Virus record (IMG/VR): IMGVR_UViG_3300034073_002480
Location: 62,001-126,000 of that record
Length of the DNA stretch: 64,000 nt
Source of the DNA: a virus
Reading direction: 5' to 3' (one strand)
Of this stretch, positions 1 to 7,781 are shown one piece after another. Both the position numbers and the translations under genes were made by a program. A model generated the notes under the pieces. It was not told the DNA's origin and searched no databases. It worked only from the letters and a program-made list of their open reading frames with translations. The first letter of the stretch is position 1. Each line of letters starts with the position of its first letter.

Positions 1-208
1 TAGTGGGTACTTTAGTATAGACTTCAGAAATAGGTACTCTACTTCTCATAGCGCCATTATCGGCAAGCACATGGAACGTCAGTATCTTGCCACTGATGGA
101 CTGTACAGCAAAGCATATAACTTCATACCAGTTATCTTTGTCCTGTTCATTCTTTGTGAACCAAGATTCACGTACCAAAGCACGAAAATGAGGGATGTTA
201 AAGTTCAT
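1..208 (-). CDS. Hypothetical protein, C-terminus beyond the window
   Basis: The frame is open from an ATG at 208 to the window edge, giving about 69 residues that start MNFNIPHFRALV. No family is recognised. The ATG lies one base past the TAG of the upstream gene (210-764), matching the tight spacing seen throughout. The composition (many aromatic and charged residues) is like its neighbours. Confidence 0.7.
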   Translation of the reverse strand, partial: MNFNIPHFRALVRESWFTKNEQDKDNWYEVICFAVQSISGKILTFHVLADNGAMRSRVPISEVYTKVPT

Positions 209-209
209 A

Positions 210-764
210 CTAAAATTCAAAATCTTCTATATCTTGACTCAAACCAACAAAACCATAGTCAGGGAATTTCGCCCGTATTTTATCTATATAACCAACACCA
301 AAGGCTTCTTGTACCTGTCTAATTGTTTTCTCTTCTACGGTCTTCAGAAATTCTGGTGTAAAATAAGTAGTTTGATTTTTATACCATATACGACAGATAG
401 ATAAAGAAAAATGTGATAACACAGACTCAATGACAGGTTTACGCATTACCATAACTTGCACTTTTTGACTATCATAATAAAAAGTTAAGATCCACTTCAA
501 TCTATCACTTTTTATATAATCATCATCGTCAATAAAGTCAGCACTGTGAGCTTGGCTATTATCAATTAAACCTAAGTCGTATAGTCTCCGATGTAATTCT
601 GATAATGACATACTGCCTATATACATATAGAAGTCAAGATCGGTAGCTTCACGACCAAAATACCAGTCTCTAGGCGCACCACCAGCTAAAATACAGAAGG
701 GGTCAATAGCTTCTAGTTTTGTCAGGAGAATATTAGCTATAAGTTGTTGTTTTTGGATGTCCAT
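210..764 (-). CDS. Small nucleotidyltransferase-fold protein
   Basis: A 184-aa protein. An N-terminal 'GGAPRDWYFGREATDLDFYMY' stretch has the GG...R-D and D-x-D pattern of poly(A) polymerase/CCA-adding-type nucleotidyltransferase heads, where the two acidic residues bind metal. It is too short to carry the usual C-terminal RNA-binding domains. I chose the ATG at 764 because the preceding gene stops at 766; longer starts would overlap it in a hydrophobic, unlikely frame. Substrate unknown; it may be an inactive or minimal version. Related functions occur at 55639-56517 and 37861-38955. Confidence 0.6.
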   Translation of the reverse strand: MDIQKQQLIANILLTKLEAIDPFCILAGGAPRDWYFGREATDLDFYMYIGSMSLSELHRRLYDLGLIDNSQAHSADFIDDDDYIKSDRLKWILTFYYDSQKVQVMVMRKPVIESVLSHFSLSICRIWYKNQTTYFTPEFLKTVEEKTIRQVQEAFGVGYIDKIRAKFPDYGFVGLSQDIEDFEF

Positions 765-765
765 A

Positions 766-999
766 TTAACCTGCATCATATAAACGATTACCAGCAAGAT
801 CGAGAGATGGTTCAGCATCAGAAGATAGTGTAGAGTCCCATTTGAATTTTGGATGAAAATCACCATCACCATCAGCATATATAGCTACTTCTCTAGAAAT
901 ACCTGCTCTGCCAAGTTTTTCCATATGTTTAAGCATCGATAGGAAATGTGGAATCCATCGGTTCTCCATTTCGATTTCAATTGTAAATTTAGTTACCAT
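766..999 (-). CDS. Hypothetical protein, 77 aa
   Basis: A short acidic protein beginning MVTKFTIEIEME. No family is recognised. Its ATG sits inside a copy of the interspersed motif (TTTTCTATGGT on the coding strand), directly behind a terminator hairpin at 1001-1040. It therefore begins a new transcription unit or depends on readthrough. Confidence 0.65.
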   Translation of the reverse strand: MVTKFTIEIEMENRWIPHFLSMLKHMEKLGRAGISREVAIYADGDGDFHPKFKWDSTLSSDAEPSLDLAGNRLYDAG

Positions 1000-1000
1000 A

Positions 1001-1040
1001 GAAAAGAAAAAAGAGGCTAGTTGTTAGCTGCCTCTTTTAT
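1001..1040 (-). terminator. Rho-independent terminator after the Hsp20-like gene
   Basis: On the minus strand, AGAGGC and GCCTCT arms (1030-1035 and 1012-1017) enclose a loop and are followed by a T-rich tract. The tract continues into the interspersed motif and then the start codon of 766-999. The stem is also flanked by A-rich sequence on the other side, so it could work in both directions. Confidence 0.75.
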
Positions 1041-1058
1041 TGTATGTTGTGTGTTTGA

Positions 1059-1538
1059 TTATGCTAACGATTCGAGATCAGACAAACGTGCGCTGAGTGC
1101 CTGTTTTTTCGTTTGTACAGGGCGTTGCAAGGGAATTTCAACTACAAGTACACCTTGGGAATAATAGAGCTTTAGAGAGCCATCTAAAGCCACTTGTTGT
1201 GAGTACAAAATAAAATCCTGTTGATAAGGTTTAGCAGTCTCTTGTTTACTGTGATCTGGTACAGAATAGTTGCCCAAAGGTTCTTGTGTAGCTTTGATTG
1301 CAATTTTGTGAGCCGATGTTTTGTACTGGGATGTAGTTGGTTCTACAGTGACAGTGATAGAGTCTTTAATCAAACGTGGAATTTCAAAAGCAAGTGTGTA
1401 TCTAGCGCCATCACTGGATACCGAGCCTGTATATGTTAAAGCTTCTGTGAACGGTGCAAAAAATGCATCAAAAACATTAGGGATCGATGATGTGTTTTTG
1501 CGCTTGTCAGTAAAATCGGGGATTGATCCATAAATCAT
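1059..1538 (-). CDS. Hsp20-like small heat-shock protein
   Basis: A 159-aa protein with an alpha-crystallin-like beta-sandwich from about residue 38 to 140. The pattern is short strands ('YTLAFEIPRL', 'SITVTVEP', 'HKIAIKA'), then 'DFILYSQQVALDG' and a terminal 'GVLVVEIPL', which matches the GxLxVxIP end of Hsp20 domains. Small heat-shock proteins hold unfolding proteins as oligomers. Genes of this class are known in cyanophages. It is followed by a terminator. The frame stays open upstream of the ATG at 1538 back to 1635 but holds no other ATG. Confidence 0.7.
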   Translation of the reverse strand: MIYGSIPDFTDKRKNTSSIPNVFDAFFAPFTEALTYTGSVSSDGARYTLAFEIPRLIKDSITVTVEPTTSQYKTSAHKIAIKATQEPLGNYSVPDHSKQETAKPYQQDFILYSQQVALDGSLKLYYSQGVLVVEIPLQRPVQTKKQALSARLSDLESLA

Positions 1539-1634
1539 AGTTATAATGTTCGTAGTGTTACGTTCATCTTTTATTCTACGGTCTTGGTCTGTAATATGGG
1601 TACGGTTGTTGCGAAATAATTTGTAGTGTTTACT

Positions 1635-1940
1635 CTACAAAGGGCTGTAGTAATCAAAAATACTTTCTGTGATTACACCATCCTCTAACATACGGTCGAG
1701 CAGCAGTTGTTCATAGTTGTCTTTTTGTTTGACTAGATGTTGTGCTTGTTCAATGTAATCCAGTATAATGTCACAAGCTATTCCGACAGACCTTTTATAA
1801 CGTTCAGCATCATTTCTAACGTCACTATAACCAGAGTTAAAAGTAAACTGTAGTTCAAATTCTTGGATAGCTTTTAATCTGCTTATAATAGTGTCAAGAA
1901 AGATGTCCTCTAACTCTCGATCTTTAGTCTTCCTCGTCAC
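1635..1940 (-). CDS. Hypothetical protein, 101 aa, GTG start
   Basis: A charged, helix-rich protein with no recognised domain. The start is GTG at 1940, overlapping the last codons of the gene at 1924-2301; no ATG exists in frame before residue 85, so GTG is required. Confidence 0.65.
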   Translation of the reverse strand: MTRKTKDRELEDIFLDTIISRLKAIQEFELQFTFNSGYSDVRNDAERYKRSVGIACDIILDYIEQAQHLVKQKDNYEQLLLDRMLEDGVITESIFDYYSPL

Positions 1941-2301
1941 AGTACTCCTCCTTATATAATAAGTACAAACGATCCCAGTCTATGTTTACACATATAGGAC
2001 TAGCCTGAGATATAGCTGTTTTTTCTACCTGTTCTTTAGTTTTATCTTGACCAACATAATAAGTACTATTAAATAAAACTTGTGTATGGTCATAACCTAC
2101 ACGTTGATAAATAATGCTAGTCTCTTGCCAACTTTGCAGACCTTCAGAAGACTTTTTAACAGTTATAGTTTCATCTTGTGCTAAGTCGTATTTTATAGCA
2201 TATTCTATAGCTTTTTGTTCATCCAACCAAATAGCTACTATATGCTCTGAATGGTAGTCATCATAGGTATCTCGAAAATAAACTATATATAGGTTATTCA
2301 T
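1924..2301 (-). CDS. Hypothetical protein, paralog A of a tandem pair
   Basis: A 125-aa protein starting MNNLYIVYFRDTYDD. It is clearly related to the adjacent 2294-2668 product: both begin M-[NS]-N-L-Y-[IL]-V, share a central Y-x-R-x-x-Y-D-x-x-x-x-L segment, and end with a P-[IM]-C-V-[ND]-[IV]-D-W-D-x-L-Y block. Function unknown. The start overlaps the stop of the upstream gene. Confidence 0.75.
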   Translation of the reverse strand: MNNLYIVYFRDTYDDYHSEHIVAIWLDEQKAIEYAIKYDLAQDETITVKKSSEGLQSWQETSIIYQRVGYDHTQVLFNSTYYVGQDKTKEQVEKTAISQASPICVNIDWDRLYLLYKEEYCDEED

Positions 2302-2668
2302 AATACTTCACAGCCCTATTATACAACTGATCCCAGTCAACATCTACACACATTGGTGAATAGTTATTGATAACAAGTCTGATGAACTGTTCTTGTTTCA
2401 TATTTGGAGAGTAAAACCATCTAGCCTCTTGCCACAAAGCTTCTTGAGGATCATAATGTTCTCTCCTGTAGACATAATCATGTTTAAAATATTTTGGAGT
2501 GAAACAAACACCGATCTCTTCTTTAGTTACAAACACAGCACCGTTATGTGGTAAATACGCAAAAGAAGCATAATCCACAGCATCTTTCTTATCTGCAAAA
2601 ATGATCTGCAAATGGGGACAAGAATCATTGTAACCATCCCAAATCCATACTAAATACAAGTTACTCAT
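2294..2668 (-). CDS. Hypothetical protein, paralog B of a tandem pair
   Basis: A 124-aa protein starting MSNLYLVWIWDGYND, a diverged tandem duplicate of the 1924-2301 product with the same C-terminal V-D-W-D-Q-L-Y block. It starts inside the stop of the small gene 2661-2825 (ATGAGTAA overlap), so translation is likely coupled. Confidence 0.75.
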   Translation of the reverse strand: MSNLYLVWIWDGYNDSCPHLQIIFADKKDAVDYASFAYLPHNGAVFVTKEEIGVCFTPKYFKHDYVYRREHYDPQEALWQEARWFYSPNMKQEQFIRLVINNYSPMCVDVDWDQLYNRAVKYYE

Positions 2669-2825
2669 ACACTACTCTCCCTGTCTTACAGCATACAACT
2701 TTTGGCTTAGATCGAACACCATTACGAAAAGTATTAAAGAACTCAACTTTTTTAATTAAAAATTCCAGATTGTCACTGTAAAACCAGAAATCATTTGACC
2801 TTAGCATCATTTTATATTGTTTCAT
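2661..2825 (-). CDS. Hypothetical protein, 54 aa
   Basis: A basic 54-aa product starting MKQYKMMLRSND and ending CCKTGRVVYE. Its ATG shares an ATGA overlap with the stop of the 2822-3436 gene, and its TAA overlaps the start of the next gene. This double coupling is the main evidence that it is real. Confidence 0.7.
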   Translation of the reverse strand: MKQYKMMLRSNDFWFYSDNLEFLIKKVEFFNTFRNGVRSKPKVVCCKTGRVVYE

Positions 2826-3436
2826 GATAATATTTTACGCATCATTTTTTTGTACTTAGGATGCTCAAGATAGTAGTCCAAACAACGATCCAGCAACCGT
2901 GTCTGTACCTGTGTACCTTTTGTCTTGTATGTTGCTTTGAGCATACGCAGTGCCTCTTTGGTGTTGTAAGCCTCCAACACAGTTATAGGATAACCAGTGA
3001 CAACCTCATAGCCCAAATATAGATGAGTAGGTTTTTTCAAAGCTGGTGGTTCTAGTTGCCATAAGTCACGCTCCTCTACTACATAACCTCGCTTGGCATA
3101 TATCTTGTACCAGTACTTAGCTATCTGCAAAGCCCGTCTGTAAAGAAACACAGGATCATATCGCTTCTGGTCAGTAACGTCGCCTGTTTTAACACACAGA
3201 TACCAGTTATGTGGCGACCAGAACTTCAGACGCTCTCTTTCTAGTGTGACATCATCCTTGGCGAACAACACGAAGCCCCATAGAAAATAAGGTCTTGATG
3301 TTGGTCTATCTTCGTCATAACAAATAAGCTCGATCATATATGCGCCTAATCGCCCTGATGGATACCGTTTGTAGGCATAGGGCAACCGTATATGTTCACC
3401 GTGTGACTTAAGTAGTTGTGGATGTACAAGTTCCAT
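2822..3436 (-). CDS. Hypothetical protein, 204 aa
   Basis: A soluble, basic protein rich in tyrosine and tryptophan (starts MELVHPQLLKSHGEH). No motif is recognised. It ends with an ATGA overlap onto the next small gene. Confidence 0.75.
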   Translation of the reverse strand: MELVHPQLLKSHGEHIRLPYAYKRYPSGRLGAYMIELICYDEDRPTSRPYFLWGFVLFAKDDVTLERERLKFWSPHNWYLCVKTGDVTDQKRYDPVFLYRRALQIAKYWYKIYAKRGYVVEERDLWQLEPPALKKPTHLYLGYEVVTGYPITVLEAYNTKEALRMLKATYKTKGTQVQTRLLDRCLDYYLEHPKYKKMMRKILS

Positions 3437-3438
3437 AT

Positions 3439-3609
3439 CTATCTTTTATTCATTTCTTTGTAAGCATAGTCATAACCGCACATAATAGCGTTGGCAAACC
3501 AAGTTGTCATAAAATCTTCATCAAAAACTAAGGGGATATTATTTGCTTGGATGGTTTTAATGAACTCTTTAGCCCACTCTCTTGCATCAGGATTATCGTT
3601 TAAATGCAT
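3439..3609 (-). CDS. Hypothetical protein, 56 aa
   Basis: Starts MHLNDNPDAREW and ends AYKEMNKR. The coding frame and acidic-to-aromatic composition match the neighbours. It starts just inside the end of the possibly frameshifted gene 3613-3752. No family recognised. Confidence 0.65.
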   Translation of the reverse strand: MHLNDNPDAREWAKEFIKTIQANNIPLVFDEDFMTTWFANAIMCGYDYAYKEMNKR

Positions 3610-3612
3610 TTT

Positions 3613-3752
3613 TTACCTACTACTTTGTGCTGGAAATTGCCATGTTGTGTATATGGGTTCTTCATTAACAAACATGATGTTATATTTATTATAACCCTCA
3701 CGATCATACCAATTATCGCTATGTTCATCTTTTTTGTGATATAGTACGTCAT
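3613..3752 (-). CDS. Small protein apparently made by -1 frameshifting (or broken by a 1-base indel)
   Basis: The ATG at 3750-3752 forms an ATGA overlap with the preceding stop. The zero frame reads MTYYITKK and then becomes an unlikely hydrophobic string. After the heptamer A AAA AAG, in the correct phase for -1 slippage, the -1 frame continues as DEHSDNWYDREGYNK and ends PAQSSR, with composition typical of the neighbours. A product of about 46 aa results. A sequencing error in the A-run is the main alternative. The unshifted frame would end at 3600. Confidence 0.5.
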
Positions 3753-4033
3753 TTTTGCTGATACCCTTGTATAGATTTCAGAGGTAAAGGCGCACGAGGT
3801 GCAGTTGTGTCGATGTGAGACATATTAACCACAAGCTTTGTCATACGGTTGACTACCCAGTTATGACAAGCTGGTTGTTTACTTTCAGACTTAATATGCA
3901 ACACACCTTGGATCTGGTAAATCGCTGGTTGGTCGCCAGTAAACATTATAAAATCGCCTTTGTGAACTTGTAAATCAGTTGCCAGAATTTGATCTACAAT
4001 CTCACCTTGATGGTCATAAAAATAGTGGTTCAT
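3749..4033 (-). CDS. Hypothetical protein, 94 aa
   Basis: Starts MNHYFYDHQGEIVDQ; probably beta-rich ('GDFIMFTGDQPAIYQIQGVLH'). No known domain. ATGA-type overlaps at both ends place it in a translationally coupled string. Confidence 0.7.
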   Translation of the reverse strand: MNHYFYDHQGEIVDQILATDLQVHKGDFIMFTGDQPAIYQIQGVLHIKSESKQPACHNWVVNRMTKLVVNMSHIDTTAPRAPLPLKSIQGYQQK

Positions 4034-4263
4034 GCCTCTCCTGTCAATAATTTACCAAGCAGTTTATATACTATACCAGCTTCTTCCAGACCGAGACTGA
4101 TACTATCTTTAGCCTCATACTTCTGGGTTTCGGGTGATCTCTCTTGATATGAAATTGTAACACCTTTTCTATCAATGTCAGACATTTCGTTGGTCAATAC
4201 ATATCTGTAATCATCACAACATCCTTCTGGGTATATGTGGTAAACTGTAACAATATCTGTCAT
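4030..4263 (-). CDS. Hypothetical protein, 77 aa
   Basis: Starts MTDIVTVYHIYPEGCCDD. No family recognised. It is the first gene of its minus-strand run; the plus-strand gene 4296-4550 diverges from it across 32 bp that include one copy of the interspersed motif. Confidence 0.7.
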   Translation of the reverse strand: MTDIVTVYHIYPEGCCDDYRYVLTNEMSDIDRKGVTISYQERSPETQKYEAKDSISLGLEEAGIVYKLLGKLLTGEA

Positions 4264-4295
4264 ACTATTTATAGCCCTTTCTTTCTACGGTATTT

Positions 4296-4550
4296 ATGGA
4301 AATTGATATTCTCGATTCGTTCACACCTTCTCAGATGCATGACCCTTACACAGCTATAGATATGCTAGTAAAGGTTACAGATTTGTTACATAGAATAAAA
4401 GCAGATCCTCAGAAGGTTGACTCATTGGTTGATGATCTCTACACGTTGTCATCTTTCATTGCTAACATTAATATCCGTGACCTAGAGATCGATGTGGATG
4501 AACGTACACTAGATATGTTGGACGATGAGATAGAAGATCCCTATAAGTAA
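4296..4550 (+). CDS. Acidic hypothetical protein, 84 aa, one of two plus-strand genes
   Basis: Reads MEIDILDSFTPSQMHD and ends DEIEDPYK. It is strongly acidic and helix-rich, with no stop-like or low-quality stretches, and the minus strand opposite has no good reading frame over most of it. A motif copy (4275-4291) lies immediately before the start. Its 3' end overlaps the opposing small gene 4509-4673 by about 40 bases. Function unknown. Confidence 0.6.
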   Translation: MEIDILDSFTPSQMHDPYTAIDMLVKVTDLLHRIKADPQKVDSLVDDLYTLSSFIANINIRDLEIDVDERTLDMLDDEIEDPYK

Positions 4551-4673
4551 TAAGTCATGCACTAACACCAGCCAGAAGCCTGATTTTGTTACTCTGGCTT
4601 CGTGTTCTGCAATAGCGAGATCGATTTGTTTTTGGTCAATCATAAATTTGTGTATATCTTGTGCTGTAATCAT
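4509..4673 (-). CDS. Small membrane protein, 54 aa
   Basis: Starts MITAQDIHKFMID. A soluble N-terminal half is followed by a C-terminal hydrophobic segment ('FWLVLVHDLLLIGIFYLIV'), consistent with a tail-anchored single-span protein. The ATG makes an ATGA overlap with the stop of the 4670-5017 gene, which supports translation. Confidence 0.6.
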   Translation of the reverse strand: MITAQDIHKFMIDQKQIDLAIAEHEARVTKSGFWLVLVHDLLLIGIFYLIVQHI

Positions 4674-5017
4674 AGTGGATATGCCTCTTTATTTATAGTC
4701 CATAAACGACCTTGTTCTTTATGAAAATGCCATAAAGAATCAAGACGTACTTCTGACCAACTTTGTCTCTCCCGTAGATCCAGAGTTTCATGATTATCAA
4801 AAATAACTACAAAATGTTCTGGATCACAATAACCTTCAGAATCACAGTATTCTCGTTCATGGTATTTGTCGATAACGTGGACATTGGTATCTGTTGTTAC
4901 AATATATAACTGGTTATATTGCCCGAAACACCATAGAAAGAAAATAATGATAGTCAACAAAAAAGCGCCAGCCACCAAGTTAAATGTATCTTGGTCTAAA
5001 TCCCAGATTCTACGCAT
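4670..5017 (-). CDS. Single-span membrane protein, 115 aa
   Basis: A membrane segment at about residues 14-33 ('LVAGAFLLTIIIFFLWCF') is followed by an 80-residue polar domain with two cysteines spaced CDSEGYC. Function unknown. Confidence 0.7.
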   Translation of the reverse strand: MRRIWDLDQDTFNLVAGAFLLTIIIFFLWCFGQYNQLYIVTTDTNVHVIDKYHEREYCDSEGYCDPEHFVVIFDNHETLDLRERQSWSEVRLDSLWHFHKEQGRLWTINKEAYPL

Positions 5018-5289
5018 AATTCCTCGTCTATTAAATACTGATCAAATACTGCTTTGTTAATCATAGTAGCTGCTATATCTCTCTGTTCATCAATAATACA
5101 CTGGTGGCAAGCTATAGCATGATTAGTGCAATCTCCAAAGTGTTTTGAGCCATCATTTTCTTTCATATAATTATAAAACCAGTTGAAGTAATGTTTTAAA
5201 TCACTAGCTTTGTTAGCTTCTAATGAGTCAGTAGTTTCTACTACAGCGTATAGGGAAGCTGCCATAAAATCCACAAGCTCAGAGTACAT
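4996..5289 (-). CDS. Hypothetical protein, about 97 aa
   Basis: Starts MYSELVDFMAASLYA; helical, with cysteine/histidine spacing 'DCTNHAIACHQC'. Longer in-frame ATGs (5310, 5331) exist but would overlap the methyltransferase gene further, so the start is uncertain. No family recognised. Confidence 0.65.
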   Translation of the reverse strand: MYSELVDFMAASLYAVVETTDSLEANKASDLKHYFNWFYNYMKENDGSKHFGDCTNHAIACHQCIIDEQRDIAATMINKAVFDQYLIDEELCVESGI

Positions 5290-5872
5290 TCGATTGCCAA
5301 TCTGTTGCATATATCTGTTCGGGGTTTCCATAGAATCCTTTGTCATACACAATAAACATGGAGGTCACATTGTCACTACCTTTGCTGTCATAGCGAGGTC
5401 GTGGGTTGTAGATGATTTGGTAACGACAATGTTTTGCATTTTCTTGTAGAAATTGCGCTCTTGTTCGTGTTGGTTCTAGCCATGTTAAGCGTGGTATGAA
5501 AGCGAGTAACTCTACATGTTGCCACACCAAAGGTAGGATAGCGTCTTGCACATTATAGGGGAAATTAGTGATGCAACAATCCCACCACCTATCTCTTACA
5601 AAACCTTCGTAGTCAAAGTACTGGTACAATGCCTTTTGTTGGTTGTTATTAGATTTGTAAGTTGCATCATAATGTGAATCAGCATCTTTCGTAAGGTCAA
5701 TATCGTTGGTTGTATATACTAAATGTGGGTACTTCTGTTGCACCACATCTCGAATATGACCATCACCGACACAAGGTTCCAGCGCTGTTCGGTACTTGGT
5801 GAGATCTAAATACTTCAGCAACTCTAAAGTCAACCCTTGCTCTGTGTAGTAAGCATCATGTTGTCTACGCAT
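5279..5872 (-). CDS. SAM-dependent adenine-type methyltransferase
   Basis: A 197-aa Rossmann-fold methyltransferase. Motif I is 'LEPCVGDGHI' (residues 31-40, E-P-x-x-G-x-G), an acidic 'NDID' follows at about 57, and motif IV is N-F-P-Y at 103-106, a variant of the NPPY of N6-adenine and protein N5-glutamine methyltransferases. The short length suggests an orphan DNA methyltransferase without a target-recognition domain; modification of phage DNA against host restriction is an inference. The start is ATG 5872; the alternative at 5887 is TTG. Confidence 0.75.
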   Translation of the reverse strand: MRRQHDAYYTEQGLTLELLKYLDLTKYRTALEPCVGDGHIRDVVQQKYPHLVYTTNDIDLTKDADSHYDATYKSNNNQQKALYQYFDYEGFVRDRWWDCCITNFPYNVQDAILPLVWQHVELLAFIPRLTWLEPTRTRAQFLQENAKHCRYQIIYNPRPRYDSKGSDNVTSMFIVYDKGFYGNPEQIYATDWQSNVL

Positions 5873-6089
5873 CTGTGGTATCCTCAAACTCTACTTGGTC
5901 TGCCAAAATGCTGTAGTCTGTGGTCAACAACGACTTGAACTTCTGCCATACGAGGCGTTGACCAGTTCTGTGTGTAAGTGCCAACATAGGTCTTTTCCTG
6001 AGTCTTTCCAAAACACTGCAACAAGATTGTTCGATCAGATGGTCAGGTAAACCATAATCAACATTCTCGGAGAAAATAATCTTTAGCAT
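5865..6089 (-). CDS. Hypothetical protein, 74 aa
   Basis: Starts MLKIIFSENVDYG. No known domain. Its ATG overlaps the stop of the tiny upstream gene 6083-6169, and its end overlaps the methyltransferase start. Confidence 0.6.
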   Translation of the reverse strand: MLKIIFSENVDYGLPDHLIEQSCCSVLERLRKRPMLALTHRTGQRLVWQKFKSLLTTDYSILADQVEFEDTTDA

Positions 6090-6169
6090 AGTAACCAACC
6101 TAAAATAACAACAACAAATATACAGCCCCAAACATAGAAGAAAAAGTACGTCAGGACTGTATATAACAC
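6083..6169 (-). CDS. Tiny membrane peptide, 28 aa, GTG start
   Basis: Reads V/MLYTVLTYFFFYVWGC and then a valine/isoleucine run ending WLLC, a single membrane span. It fits exactly between the thyX stop (6175) and the next ATG, with which its TAA overlaps. Very short; position and composition are the only evidence. Confidence 0.4.
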   Translation of the reverse strand: MLYTVLTYFFFYVWGCIFVVVILGWLLC

Positions 6170-6174
6170 GGTAA

Positions 6175-7005
6175 TTAGACCGTAACTACCGTTTCATTAT
6201 GTTCAAGCTTATATCGCTTAGATTGCCAACCTTGTAGATTAGCATACATCTGGTCGTCATCCATATTCTGTGCAACGTGTTCAAATGGTGATAAATGAGG
6301 TGGTTGTGCAGTAGCAAGGTAGTCATGTAATGCAACATCTTTCTCAGAATCACGAGTACCATCATGTTGTAAATATGATACTCTTGCACACCGCCCTACA
6401 GATATTGCAATTAGTTTAGCAAAATCATCTAGATGATGCATTATCTCAACTTCAGATACAAAAGGTAAATGCCAACCACACTTGTTAAACTCAGCAGGTA
6501 AGGAGTCATTGTATGCAGCTTGCATGGTTTCAGCCAATACACGAATCTCTGGCTGCGCGGCAGGATGACATCTCTGTGCAAAGAAATTACTGTAATCTGT
6601 TGCTGTCACTAGAGTAGTAATAGTGTTGAAAGGCTCAAGCAAACGATTAACTACTTGCTTATGAACACCAAGCTCTACTAACTTTCTGGCAGAGGCTAGT
6701 GCATTTTCACGAGCATAATCCCATGCTAGTATAGCTTGTTGCTTAGTTATTGCATCGACTTCAGAATAAGCTTGCATCCCTTTTTGGTTAGCACCCCAAT
6801 GTAAAGGATACAAACCCAAATCCTCAACATATTTAATATTCTTTTCTACGGGGATTGCACGACTACTACTAGCATTGCGTGACCACATTCTGTAAGTCAT
6901 CACTTCCGAATGAATGTAACGATGATATGTCAATGCAAATGTAGTTAATCTACAACCATTACTATTTATAGAATCAGCAATGATTTCTGCTTTTGGTTGG
7001 AACAT
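6175..7005 (-). CDS. thyX: Flavin-dependent thymidylate synthase
   Basis: A 276-aa ThyX, which methylates dUMP to dTMP using methylenetetrahydrofolate, FAD and NADPH. The ThyX signature R-x-x-x-S-x-N-x-x-S-x-R appears as residues 39-50 (RMWSRNASSSR; first position R39), with 'RCHPAAQPEIR' further on and a C-terminal 'SPFEHVA'. ATG 7005 is chosen because the upstream small gene ends in TAATG there; a longer start would add seven hydrophobic residues. It feeds dTTP synthesis together with the dUTPase and ribonucleotide reductase. Confidence 0.95.
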   Translation of the reverse strand: MFQPKAEIIADSINSNGCRLTTFALTYHRYIHSEVMTYRMWSRNASSSRAIPVEKNIKYVEDLGLYPLHWGANQKGMQAYSEVDAITKQQAILAWDYARENALASARKLVELGVHKQVVNRLLEPFNTITTLVTATDYSNFFAQRCHPAAQPEIRVLAETMQAAYNDSLPAEFNKCGWHLPFVSEVEIMHHLDDFAKLIAISVGRCARVSYLQHDGTRDSEKDVALHDYLATAQPPHLSPFEHVAQNMDDDQMYANLQGWQSKRYKLEHNETVVTV

Positions 7006-7169
7006 TATAAAGCACCTAAAAAACAATAAGATGGTAAACCAGCATAGTCCGTGGTAAGCAGATTATTAGCGGCAATCCACTCACGACATTTTTCTTCTAC
7101 GGGAAAGCCCAGATGGATCTCACCTCGTATATTTCCTTTTTTGACAAAACCAACTTTAAATAACTGCAT
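7005..7169 (-). CDS. Hypothetical protein, 54 aa
   Basis: Starts MQLFKVGFVKKGN and ends YCFLGAL. Its TAA overlaps the thyX ATG (TAATG), giving translational coupling. A motif copy (7088-7104) is embedded in frame as 'FPVEEK'. No family recognised. Confidence 0.65.
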   Translation of the reverse strand: MQLFKVGFVKKGNIRGEIHLGFPVEEKCREWIAANNLLTTDYAGLPSYCFLGAL

Positions 7170-7566
7170 ATTTTTCTCGTATTAAACCTTGTAATGTACC
7201 AAAAATAAAACAAGCAACATCGTTATTAGCACCAGTTCTTATGTTACCTTTTGAATCCATTGTATTTTGTAATGGTTTACCTTCTTTTAACAACTTCTCT
7301 ACATAATCATCTAATCTAGGATCAAACTCATACTGTAAAATTTGTTTATAAAATAGTGCAATCTCACTATCTAACCAGCCTTCTGTAGGTATAAATACTT
7401 GGTATGGTTTACCTTTTGTTGAGTAATCAGCAGCGCAACCTTCACTTCGTTTAGTAATGTACACACCTTGTTTTTGTAAGATACCAAGCCCCCATAGTGT
7501 TTCATGAATAATCATCTCACACTGTCGTTTTTGTAGAGGTTCTTGTAACCATTGTTTTATGTGCAT
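7156..7566 (-). CDS. Hypothetical protein, 136 aa
   Basis: Starts MHIKQWLQEPLQKRQ. ATG 7566 overlaps the end of the cysteine-rich gene by a few bases; the longer frame lacks a good start. No known domain. Confidence 0.65.
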   Translation of the reverse strand: MHIKQWLQEPLQKRQCEMIIHETLWGLGILQKQGVYITKRSEGCAADYSTKGKPYQVFIPTEGWLDSEIALFYKQILQYEFDPRLDDYVEKLLKEGKPLQNTMDSKGNIRTGANNDVACFIFGTLQGLIREKYAVI

Positions 7567-7781
7567 TTTACAACCTCTTTCTCTGTAAAACATTCACAAA
7601 AACCGTCAGCGTGATCCATGAATACCGCTACATTATTATCCTCTTGAAACAAAAGACAAGCAAAACCCATATGGTCACGCATACTACCTTTACTGTGTTT
7701 GAGGTTGTTCCAAGGGTGTTTTCTTACTTCCACACAGTATTGGCAATCAGCGCAAGTTCTACCATTTGTCCAGTCTTCCAT
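7557..7781 (-). CDS. Cysteine-rich small protein, 74 aa
   Basis: Seven cysteines, including an N-terminal C-x2-C-x2-C cluster ('TCADCQYC') and a later 'CEC', suggest zinc or Fe-S binding. It follows the TIM-barrel gene with a 23-base overlap. It could also be a substrate of that enzyme (see findings). Confidence 0.7.
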   Translation of the reverse strand: MEDWTNGRTCADCQYCVEVRKHPWNNLKHSKGSMRDHMGFACLLFQEDNNVAVFMDHADGFCECFTEKEVVKCT

